Positions 1-5,851 of a stretch of 17,801 bases of DNA are shown in pieces. Numbering within the stretch: position 1 is the stretch's first letter; the number at the start of each line of letters is the position of its first letter. The position numbers and the translations under genes are program-made. The stretch spans positions 1 through 17,801 of the forward strand of contig CAKSZU010000039.1 in NCBI GenBank assembly GCA_934526125.1, read 5' to 3'. The stretch is from an uncultured Faecalibacterium sp. GTDB taxonomy: Bacteria > Bacillota > Clostridia > Oscillospirales > Ruminococcaceae. Under the pieces are notes generated by a model. It searched no databases, was not told where the DNA came from, and saw nothing but the letters and a program-made list of their open reading frames with translations.

Positions 1-39
1 CATCAGAGCTTTGCCCAGTTTCTGGAGATACTTCATCAT
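1..39 (-). CDS. PTS sugar transporter subunit EIIC, N-terminal fragment (truncated by window edge)
   Basis: Only the first 13 codons are inside the window, reading MMKYLQKLGKALM leftward. An AAGGAGG ribosome binding site lies at 50-56, 10 nt before the first ATG. This opening (short amphipathic helix, K-Y-L-Q-K-L-G-K-A/S-L-M) is typical of EIIC proteins of the glucose/N-acetylglucosamine PTS family, where it is followed by LPVAVLPAAA-like sequence. Such proteins form the membrane channel that takes up and phosphorylates sugar. The family call rests on 13 residues and memory of the family, so it is tentative; the substrate cannot be told. The Enzyme I-like gene at 2075-3685 lies nearby but in a separate leftward unit. 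Confidence 0.5.
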   Translation of the reverse strand, partial: MMKYLQKLGKALM

Positions 40-70
40 AAGACACATTCCTCCTTAAAGAATGTTGTTG

Positions 71-103
71 TTATGGAGGCCTCTGGTTGCAGGCTGTCCA
101 TAA
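71..103 (-). promoter_or_regulatory. Hairpin in the leader of the PTS gene
   Basis: Read leftward, TTATGGA and TCCATAA form a 7-bp outer stem and GCCT/AGGC a 4-bp inner stem, separated by a small asymmetric internal loop (CA against C) with an 8-nt apical loop. It ends about 15 nt before the AAGGAGG site. There is no U-run after it, so it is not a terminator. It could protect the mRNA 5' end, control translation, or be an antiterminator-protein target. The stem-internal loop-stem shape recalls PTS antiterminator (RAT) sites, but I do not see the RAT consensus. Confidence 0.5.
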
Positions 104-115
104 TTGCGTAACAAT

Positions 116-124
116 ATTTTAACA
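116..124 (-). promoter_or_regulatory. Candidate extended -10 promoter for the PTS gene
   Basis: The leftward strand reads TGT-TAAAAT, an extended -10 element, with a poor -35 (TTTCTT at 139-144, 17-nt spacer). Transcription would start near 109 and place the 71-103 hairpin close to the 5' end of the message. The surrounding region (about 100-270) is AT-rich and no gene is visible in it. Confidence 0.35.
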
Positions 125-285
125 CATCCTCCGAAAAAAAGAAATAGGGTTTGCGCCCGTTTTCGCAATTTTGCACCAAAAATCCTTGAATTTGCATCTT
201 TCGTGAAAAACTTTTTGGATTTTTTGCGCAAATTTTGCTTTGCGAATGAAAATTCTTTTCTTTTTACCATTTCTATCCAAACCGC

Positions 286-314
286 TTGCATCCGGGCGGC
301 GAATCGGGTACTAT
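286..314 (+). promoter_or_regulatory. Candidate promoter for prmA-rsmE
   Basis: TTGCAT at 286-291 and TACTAT at 309-314 are separated by 17 nt, a sigma-A-like arrangement about 43 nt before the prmA start. TATACT at 312-317 overlaps the -10 and could serve instead, but would leave a 20-nt spacer. Confidence 0.45.
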
Positions 315-356
315 ACTTATAAGAAAAAAATCAAAGCCCATAGGAGGTTTCTTTTT

Positions 357-1271
357 ATGGAATGGACTGACATCCGCCTGACCGTGGCCAAGGCCGACGC
401 CGACAACGCCGAAGCCGTTGCCACCATGATCGCCGAAGGCGGCATCTATATCGAAGATTACAGCGACATTGAGGAGCAGGTGGCCGAGATCGCCCATGTG
501 GACCTCATCGAGCAGGAGCTGCTGGACAAGCCCCGGGACACCGTCATCATCCACATCTATCTGGAGCCGGGTGCCTCCCCCGTGGAGATGCTGGCCCTGA
601 TCGCCGCCCGGATGGAAGCCGCCGGCATCGCCTACGCCGTGGAGACCGAGGGCGTGGAGCAGGAGGACTGGCAGAACGGCTGGCGCAAGTACTACCACCC
701 CATGGACATCGGCAGCCGCCTTGCCATCGTGCCCTCCTGGCAGGAGTATGACACCGACCGGGTGAAGCTGATCCTCGACCCGGGCCTTGCCTTCGGCACC
801 GGCGGCCACGAGACCACCAGCCTCTGTCTGGAAGCGCTGGACCAGCGGGTCAGGGGCGGCGAGCGGGTGCTGGACATCGGTACCGGCAGCGGCATCCTGG
901 CCATTGCCGCCCTGAAGCTGGGGGCCGCCTCCGCCGAGGGCGTGGACATCGACCCCGTGGCCGTCCGCACCGCCGGGGAGAACGCCGCCCTCAACGGCGT
1001 AGCCGACAAACTGACCGTGCTGGTGGGCGACCTGTCCGACAAGGCCAGCGGCAAATACGACATCATCACCGCCAACATCGTGGCAAACGCCATCATCTCG
1101 CTGGCACCCTCCGTGCCGGGCCTGATGGCCGATGGGGCCGCCTTCATCGCCAGCGGCATCATCGACAGCCGCAAGGACGAAGTGATCGCCGCACTGGAAA
1201 AAGCCGGCCTTTCTGTACAGGAAGTCAAGGAAAAGCGCGGCTGGGAGTGCATTGTCTGTAAGAGGAGATAA
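357..1271 (+). CDS. prmA: Ribosomal protein L11 methyltransferase
   Basis: A 304-residue SAM-dependent enzyme that trimethylates lysines and the N-terminus of ribosomal protein L11 in the cytoplasm. The N-terminal part (about 1-105) fits the L11-recognition domain. The catalytic part holds the family hallmark DPGLAFGTGGHETT (141-154), the SAM-binding glycine loop VLDIGTGSG (171-179), the acidic residue of VDIDP (196-200) and the N-I-V-A motif around 240-243. Length is normal. The ATG at 357 is chosen because AGGAGG lies 9 nt upstream at 342-347 and the protein then begins MEWTDIRL as the family does; an upstream in-frame ATG at 240 would add an unrelated stretch that crosses the promoter. rsmE follows after 2 nt, so the two form an operon. 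Confidence 0.96.
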   Translation: MEWTDIRLTVAKADADNAEAVATMIAEGGIYIEDYSDIEEQVAEIAHVDLIEQELLDKPRDTVIIHIYLEPGASPVEMLALIAARMEAAGIAYAVETEGVEQEDWQNGWRKYYHPMDIGSRLAIVPSWQEYDTDRVKLILDPGLAFGTGGHETTSLCLEALDQRVRGGERVLDIGTGSGILAIAALKLGAASAEGVDIDPVAVRTAGENAALNGVADKLTVLVGDLSDKASGKYDIITANIVANAIISLAPSVPGLMADGAAFIASGIIDSRKDEVIAALEKAGLSVQEVKEKRGWECIVCKRR

Positions 1272-1273
1272 CT

Positions 1274-2017
1274 ATGCCGCATCGTTATTTTACTACTGAG
1301 ATCGCCGACGGCACGGCCACCCTGCGGGGGGCGGACGCCCATCATCTGTCCCGGGTCATGCGGGGCAAGGTGGGGGACACTGTCATCTTATGTGACGGCA
1401 ATGCCGTGGAATACACCGCCACCATCATCGGCTTCGGCCCCGAGACGGTGGAATTTTCGGTGGAGCCGGGCTACCCCAGCGCCGCCGAGCCCAATGTGGA
1501 GGTGACCCTGTTCGTGGGTTACCCCAAACAGGACAAACTCGAGCAGGTCATCCGCCACGGGGTGGAGCTGGGCTGCTCCCATTTTGTGCCCTTCTTCAGC
1601 CGGTACTGCGTGGCCGCCCCCAAAAAGGAGGAGCAGAAGAACGAGCGCTATAACCGCATCGCCTTTGAAGCCGCCAAGCAGTGCGGCCGGGGCATCCTGC
1701 CGGATGTGGCCCTGCCCCTGCCCAACTTCGGCACACTCTGCCGCAGTCTGGAAGGCTTTGACCTCGTCCTCTTCTGCTATGAGTGCGGCGGCGCGCCCCT
1801 GCGCCAGCTTCTGGCCGATGCCGCCCCCGCCGACGGCCAGCGCCTGAAGATCGCCCTCATCACCGGGGCCGAGGGCGGCTTTGCTGCCGAAGAGGCCGAG
1901 ATGGCCGCCGCGGCCGGAGCAAAGACCGTGGGGCTCGGCCCCCGCATCCTCCGGTGCGAGACGGCCCCCCTGGCCGTCCTCTCCGCCGTCATGACCCTGA
2001 CGGGGAATCTGGAATAA
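1274..2017 (+). CDS. rsmE: 16S rRNA (uracil-1498-N3)-methyltransferase
   Basis: A 247-residue SPOUT-class methyltransferase that modifies U1498 of 16S rRNA, using SAM bound in a C-terminal trefoil knot. Visible marks are the N-terminal PUA-like part (about 1-70), the AFEAAKQCGRG segment (130-140), the knot motif LITGAEGGF (195-203; GPEGG in most homologues, so the usual proline is alanine) and LGPRILRCETAPLAVL (221-236). It starts 2 nt after prmA with AGAGGAG at 1261-1267 as ribosome binding site. The pairing prmA-rsmE is common in Firmicutes. Transcription ends at the terminator at 2032-2070. Confidence 0.95.
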   Translation: MPHRYFTTEIADGTATLRGADAHHLSRVMRGKVGDTVILCDGNAVEYTATIIGFGPETVEFSVEPGYPSAAEPNVEVTLFVGYPKQDKLEQVIRHGVELGCSHFVPFFSRYCVAAPKKEEQKNERYNRIAFEAAKQCGRGILPDVALPLPNFGTLCRSLEGFDLVLFCYECGGAPLRQLLADAAPADGQRLKIALITGAEGGFAAEEAEMAAAAGAKTVGLGPRILRCETAPLAVLSAVMTLTGNLE

Positions 2018-2031
2018 TTTCGCGTTTTATC

Positions 2032-2070
2032 ATCCAAAAAAGGACGGCATTCTGCCGTCCTTTTTTGGAT
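2032..2070. terminator. Bidirectional intrinsic terminator between rsmE and the Enzyme I-like gene
   Basis: A perfect 18-bp inverted repeat (2032-2049 with 2053-2070) with a 3-nt TTC loop. The GC core GGACGGCA/TGCCGTCC is flanked by A6 on one side and T6 on the other, so it has a U-run in both directions. It lies 14 nt after the rsmE stop and 4 nt after the stop of the leftward gene. Confidence 0.93.
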
Positions 2071-2074
2071 ATAT

Positions 2075-3685
2075 TTATTCTACCTTTGCTTCCATCAGGG
2101 TCTTTTTGACCTGGATCAGGCTCTGGGGGCTCATGGAGAAGCTCCGCAGGCCCAGCTGCAGATACTGCAGAGTGTTGGCAGGGTTGCCCACCGCCATGCC
2201 GCAGATGGTCACCGGGATGTGGGCCGCATCGGCGGCATCCAGCACCATCCGGATCAGCTTTTTCATGGCGTGGCTGGCCGGGCGGTAGTACCGCTCGGCG
2301 ATCGAGAGATCCCGGTCCACCGCGTGGGTGTACTGGGTCAGGTCATTGGTGGCAATGACGAAGAAGCTGCACCCGTGGGCTGCGAACTCCTCCGCTGTCA
2401 GGCAGGCCGACGGCACTCCCAGCATCACGCCGAAGGGCGTGTTCTCGTTGAACTCCTCCCCCCGCTCCCGCAGGTGCTGACGGCAGCGCTCCACCAGCAT
2501 CATGGCCTCGTCCCAGTCTTCCAGATTCGTCACCATGGGGAACATGATCCGCAGCGGGCCGTGGGCCGCCGCCCGGAGCAGGGCGCAGATCTGGGTCTCG
2601 AACTGATGGGGGCGGCGCAGGCTGCTGCGGATGCCCCGCAGGCCCAGTTTGGAGGATTCCGGCCCCTGATGAGCGTCTGCCACGGTGCGGTCGGCACCGA
2701 AATCAAAGGTGCGCACCGTCACCACACCGCCCTTTGCGGCGGCAATGCAGGACTGATAGAACACGAACTGCTCCTGCTCGTCCACCGGGCGTCCCGGCAG
2801 CATCAGATAACCGCTGCGCAGCAAGCCCACGCCGGAAGCGCCGGACTGCAGGGCCGTCTCAATGTCCTCCTGTCCGTAGCAGTTGGCCAGAAGCTCGAAC
2901 TCCGTGCCGTCCCTGGTGCGGTTGGGCAGGGCACAGATCCGAGCCGCCTCCTCGTTCTCCCACTGCAGTTCGCAGATGCGGGCCATGGCCTGCTGGCGGG
3001 TGTTGGCGTCCGGGTCCAGGATGCACTCGCCGTTCCCGGCATCCAGCACCACGGTGCGGCCGTCGCAGTCGTCCAGAAAATCCTCGCCCACCTGCACCAC
3101 CCCGGGGATATGCATGGCCCGGGCGATGATGGCTGCATGGCTCTGCTTGTTGCCCTCGGAAGTGATGATGCCCAGGATCATCCCCGCCGGGACGCTGAAC
3201 AGGTCGCTGGGCATCAGGACATCTGCCGCCAGGATCACCGGATGATCCAGCGCCAGCCAGACCCGGGGCCGGTTGGTCAGGATGTTCACCACCCGGCGGG
3301 CAGCGTCCAGAATGTCCACGCTGCGCAGCTGCATGTAAGCGTTGTCTTCCATGTGGGCCAGCTGGTCGGCATAGCGGTGTCCCACCCGGTCCATGGCCTC
3401 GGCGGCCCCGATGCCCGCCTTGATCTGGAACCGGACTTCGTTCATGAAGCCCTCGTCCTCCAGCATCATGCTCTGGAACAGGAAAATAGCCTGTTCCGTG
3501 GGGCCGCTGCGCTCTGCCATGCTGTCCAGCTCCTGCTGGGCGGTATGGACGGCACCTTCCAGCAGCCGCTGCTCCCGTGCCGGGTCAAAAGGCCCGGCGG
3601 AGAAGCTCTCCTGCTTCCGCTCCAATCGGCTCACCTGCCCCATCACAAGGCCAGGGGAAGCGCTGTGTCCCTGATAGACTTTCAT
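2075..3685 (-). CDS. Divergent PTS Enzyme I-like PEP-utilising protein
   Basis: A 536-residue protein colinear with PTS Enzyme I (usually about 570), which passes phosphate from PEP to HPr. It begins like Enzyme I (SASPGLVMG, 8-16), has the helical region with MMLEDE (73-78), the phosphohistidine segment NKQSHAAIIAR (179-189, His183; the usual G-R-T before SH is N-K-Q), and a PEP-binding TIM barrel. Retained by alignment to E. coli EI: Arg290 (R296), Arg325 (R332), ND 447-448 (N454/D455), Arg458 (R465) and Cys495 (C502). Lost: the Mg-ligand Glu431 is Gly423 in VMLGVPSA, the Glu of RTEF is Gly292 in RSGYL, and CGE is CGM. So it may be a paralogue with weak or different activity. Its ATG overlaps the patatin stop (ATGA), with GGAGGTGATC just upstream. 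Confidence 0.85.
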   Translation of the reverse strand: MKVYQGHSASPGLVMGQVSRLERKQESFSAGPFDPAREQRLLEGAVHTAQQELDSMAERSGPTEQAIFLFQSMMLEDEGFMNEVRFQIKAGIGAAEAMDRVGHRYADQLAHMEDNAYMQLRSVDILDAARRVVNILTNRPRVWLALDHPVILAADVLMPSDLFSVPAGMILGIITSEGNKQSHAAIIARAMHIPGVVQVGEDFLDDCDGRTVVLDAGNGECILDPDANTRQQAMARICELQWENEEAARICALPNRTRDGTEFELLANCYGQEDIETALQSGASGVGLLRSGYLMLPGRPVDEQEQFVFYQSCIAAAKGGVVTVRTFDFGADRTVADAHQGPESSKLGLRGIRSSLRRPHQFETQICALLRAAAHGPLRIMFPMVTNLEDWDEAMMLVERCRQHLRERGEEFNENTPFGVMLGVPSACLTAEEFAAHGCSFFVIATNDLTQYTHAVDRDLSIAERYYRPASHAMKKLIRMVLDAADAAHIPVTICGMAVGNPANTLQYLQLGLRSFSMSPQSLIQVKKTLMEAKVE

Positions 3686-4854
3686 TCTTTGATCACCTCC
3701 GGCAGCACCGGCCCGGTGAGGGCACGGTACACAAGTGCCTGTAAGAACGTATTGGGCAGCAGGGCCGCGCGGGCGGCCTGCGCCGCATTGCCGCTGCCCT
3801 CAAACAGCGGGGCGAAGCTTTCGATCCGCTCCCGGTCGCATTTTTCCAGAAACGCCTGTCCCAGCGTTTCGGTGGTATAAAAAACGGTGGGGTCCACCCC
3901 GGCATCCTCGGCAGCCGCTTCCAGCGGGGCCAGCTGGGCATCCTTCATGTTGGCCAGCAGCAGGGCGGCATCGGCGGTCAGGGTCACGGGGTATTTCTCC
4001 CGCACTGCCTTCTGCACCTGCCCGAACTTCCACGCAAAAGCCGCCGCATCTTCGCAGCTCTGTGTGCTGGTGGAAACGGCATAGGCGCAGCCCCGCAGAT
4101 ACCCCATGGCACGCCGGGTATCGTAGTACCCAAGCTCAATGTTCCGCCGGGCGGTGTCCGGATCAAAATGGAGGATATCCCCCAGCTCCCAGTAGCTGCG
4201 GATCATGATGGTGGGCAGGCCGGTGCGGTTGGGCAGGGTGATGCCCACCCCTTCCAGATCCACACAGACCAGCTCTTCGGCTCCCATCTTCTGGGCCAGC
4301 GCCGTGGGCATGTTGTCCCGGTATCCGCCGTCCAGAAACTGCACCCCGTCGATCTGCTTGGCCCGCAAAGCCGGGAAACAGGCGGCGGATGCCAGCAGAT
4401 AGTCCTTCACCTTGCCCGCCGGGATCTCTTCCAGCGGCAGCTCCCGGGGCTTCAGGCCCCGCTTTTCCACCGTCACCAGACCGAACCGGATGGGGGAGGC
4501 CCGCAGGGCATCCTCGTCCAGCACCCGCTCCACGATCTCTTCCAGCGGGGTCACGTCCATGCCGCCGTCCCGCACCACTTCCCGCAGGAACTGGTGCAGT
4601 TCGGAGAGGTCGGCGTTCTCTTCCGGCAGCTCCATCACGTCCTGGCTCCGGATGCTCAGCCACATATCCCGGGCGGTCTCGTAGAGGTCCAGCGCAAACA
4701 TGGCGCCGTTCAGGCTGCCCACGCTGGTGCCGGTGATGATCTGCGGCTTCCACCCCAGCTCTGTCAGGGCGCGCCACACGCCCACCTGATAGCTGCCGCG
4801 GGCTCCGCCGCCTGCCAGCACCAGTGCCTTTACAGGAGTATCGTTCCGGGCCAT
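3682..4854 (-). CDS. Patatin-like phospholipase/acyl hydrolase
   Basis: A 390-residue serine acyl hydrolase of the patatin (RssA/YchK-like) family. The catalytic dyad is evident: the oxyanion-hole glycine loop GGGARG (15-20), nucleophile elbow GTSVG (42-46, Ser44) and DGG (175-177, Asp175) after FLDGGYRDNMPT. No signal peptide, so it is likely cytoplasmic or membrane-peripheral. The C-terminal 200 residues have no motif I recognise. The start at 4854 is chosen for AAAGGAGG (4863-4870) 8 nt upstream; the same frame stays open much further upstream, but only as antisense of the HAD gene. It overlaps the next gene by 4 nt, so the two are co-translated. The natural substrate is unknown. Confidence 0.9.
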   Translation of the reverse strand: MARNDTPVKALVLAGGGARGSYQVGVWRALTELGWKPQIITGTSVGSLNGAMFALDLYETARDMWLSIRSQDVMELPEENADLSELHQFLREVVRDGGMDVTPLEEIVERVLDEDALRASPIRFGLVTVEKRGLKPRELPLEEIPAGKVKDYLLASAACFPALRAKQIDGVQFLDGGYRDNMPTALAQKMGAEELVCVDLEGVGITLPNRTGLPTIMIRSYWELGDILHFDPDTARRNIELGYYDTRRAMGYLRGCAYAVSTSTQSCEDAAAFAWKFGQVQKAVREKYPVTLTADAALLLANMKDAQLAPLEAAAEDAGVDPTVFYTTETLGQAFLEKCDRERIESFAPLFEGSGNAAQAARAALLPNTFLQALVYRALTGPVLPEVIKE

Positions 4855-4894
4855 TTCCAATGCCTCCTTTGCAGAGTCCTCAAAATCTGTAAAA

Positions 4895-4903
4895 AGTATA
4901 CCA
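4895..4903 (-). promoter_or_regulatory. Extended -10 promoter for the patatin/Enzyme I-like operon
   Basis: The leftward strand reads TGG-TATACT, an extended -10, 41 nt before the patatin ATG. No good -35 is visible at 17 nt. It faces away from a similar element at 4946-4954 in the same 138-bp divergent intergenic region. Confidence 0.5.
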
Positions 4904-4945
4904 TATTTCCGTGAAAAATTCTCCCTGTTTTTGGAACAAAATCCA

Positions 4946-4954
4946 TGGTATAAT
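4946..4954 (+). promoter_or_regulatory. Extended -10 promoter for the HAD hydrolase gene
   Basis: TGG-TATAAT is a consensus extended -10, 38 nt before the ATG at 4993. The -35 position (TGTTTT at 4926-4931, 17-nt spacer) is poor, as is usual for extended -10 promoters. Confidence 0.6.
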
Positions 4955-4992
4955 TTTGGTAACTTCTGTGAAACGACTGCGAGGAGAACACG

Positions 4993-5643
4993 ATGCGCTG
5001 CAAACAATGGATCTTTGATATGGACGGCACCCTGACCGACAGTATGACCGTGGTGTGGGAGGGTGCCCCCGCCGCTCTGCTGGCCCGCTACGGCCGCACC
5101 GCAAAGGCAGACCTGCACGAGACCCTGCTGACCATGGGCATGGATGACGGCGCGGCCTACCTCATCCGGGAGTACGATCTGCCCCTGAAGCTGGAGGACT
5201 ACATGGGCGTCATGCGGCAGGTCATCGCCCAGCTGTACGAGACTGTGGAGCTGAAGCCCGGTGTGCGGGAGCTTCTGGCCCGGCTGAAAGCCGAAGGGGC
5301 CCGGATGTGCATCTGCTCCAACACCTGGAGCGACCAGTGCCGCACCGTCCTGACCCGGCTGAGCATCGATGATTATTTTGAGTTCTATGTGGAGGCCCAG
5401 GGCGAAAAGAGCAAGCGCCATCCGGAAGTCTTTTTTGAGACGCTCGCCCGGCTGGGCGGCTCCGACCCCGGCTGCTGTGCCGTCTGCGAGGACTCCCTCT
5501 ACGCCGCCCGCACCGCCCACAAAGCCGGCTTCTCCGTCATCGGCATCGCCGATGCCGCCAGCCGCGCCGATGAGCCCGCCCTCCGCTCTGTCAGCGACCA
5601 GTTCCTGACCTCCTGGCAGGATCTGGATTGGGGGAAGGTGTAA
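4993..5643 (+). CDS. HAD-superfamily hydrolase (phosphatase/phosphoglucomutase-like)
   Basis: A 216-residue HAD subfamily IA phosphohydrolase. Motif I is FDMDGTLTD (8-16; nucleophile Asp9, acid/base Asp11), motif II CSNT (108-111, Ser109), motif III a lysine in EKSKRHPEVF (138-147), motif IV CEDS (165-168, Glu166/Asp167). A helical cap of about 75 residues sits between motifs I and II, as in phosphoglycolate phosphatase and beta-phosphoglucomutase. Substrate cannot be told from sequence; sugar phosphate is plausible because carbohydrate genes follow. Ribosome binding site GAGGAG at 4981-4986. Monocistronic by position: divergent from patatin, with a separate promoter before the GH2 gene downstream. 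Confidence 0.9.
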   Translation: MRCKQWIFDMDGTLTDSMTVVWEGAPAALLARYGRTAKADLHETLLTMGMDDGAAYLIREYDLPLKLEDYMGVMRQVIAQLYETVELKPGVRELLARLKAEGARMCICSNTWSDQCRTVLTRLSIDDYFEFYVEAQGEKSKRHPEVFFETLARLGGSDPGCCAVCEDSLYAARTAHKAGFSVIGIADAASRADEPALRSVSDQFLTSWQDLDWGKV

Positions 5644-5723
5644 AAAACGGCCAGCTGCAGGGCCACGCGGAAGTCCGGGACAGTTTTTCCGGGCAAAAAC
5701 CGGAAGCTTGTTAGAATTATCGC

Positions 5724-5743
5724 AAAATATTACTATTCTTTCC
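5724..5743 (+). promoter_or_regulatory. Shared cis-element upstream of the GH2 gene
   Basis: AAAATATTACTATTCTTTCC matches 17 of 20 positions of the element at 11222-11241 before the GH3 gene. Its first 12 bases also occur, in the symporter's orientation, at 11052-11063. It ends 35 nt before the GH2 -10. The 208-bp gap between the HAD and GH2 genes otherwise holds a weak hairpin at 5687-5705 (TTCCGG/CCGGAA, no U-run), the palindrome TTTGTACAAA (5748-5757) and the promoter elements listed next. Confidence 0.5.
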
Positions 5744-5756
5744 CGATTTTGTACAA

Positions 5757-5776
5757 ACACCCGGTGCCCCGGGTGT
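5757..5776. promoter_or_regulatory. Inverted repeat, candidate operator at the GH2 promoter
   Basis: ACACCCGG and CCGGGTGT form a perfect 8-bp inverted repeat with a 4-nt spacer (TGCC). It fills the space just upstream of the -10 and overlaps the TG of the extended -10, so a bound protein would block RNA polymerase. The regulator is not in the window. Confidence 0.5.
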
Positions 5777-5787
5777 GATATACTAGT
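5775..5787 (+). promoter_or_regulatory. GH2 promoter core (extended -10 TGA-TATACT)
   Basis: TGA-TATACT at 5776-5784 is an extended -10 with no recognisable -35 at 17 nt. The 13-mer GTGATATACTAGT is identical at 11145-11157 before the GH3 gene, and both are followed within 1-2 nt by CAGCAC. Transcription would start near 5791. Confidence 0.6.
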
Positions 5788-5797
5788 TTCAGCACGA

Positions 5798-5814
5798 GGC
5801 CTGTCCCGCAGGCC
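5798..5814 (+). promoter_or_regulatory. 5' leader hairpin of the GH2 mRNA
   Basis: GGCCTG and CAGGCC pair perfectly around a 5-nt loop (TCCCG), a few nucleotides after the predicted transcription start and well before the ribosome binding site. It may protect the 5' end of a highly expressed message. Confidence 0.45.
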
Positions 5815-5851
5815 CGAAAAACAACACAGAATCTGAGAAGGAGTCGTATCA

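Noticed and set aside
71..103. PTS antiterminator (RAT) site
   Set aside because: The shape is suggestive but the RAT consensus and an overlapping terminator are not present, so only a generic leader hairpin is called.
55..291. A 78-codon minus-strand open frame upstream of the PTS gene
   Set aside because: No ribosome binding site, Lys/Phe-rich from AT-rich intergenic DNA, and it would run over the leader hairpin and the promoter.
240..356. Upstream start extending PrmA by 39 residues
   Set aside because: The added segment crosses the likely promoter and has no family similarity; the ATG at 357 has AGGAGG at the right distance.
2219..3880. A 553-codon plus-strand open frame across the Enzyme I-like gene
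   Set aside because: Antisense shadow of a recognised gene.
5687..5705. Terminator after the HAD gene
   Set aside because: TTCCGG/CCGGAA is only a 6-bp stem with an A-rich loop and no U-run downstream.
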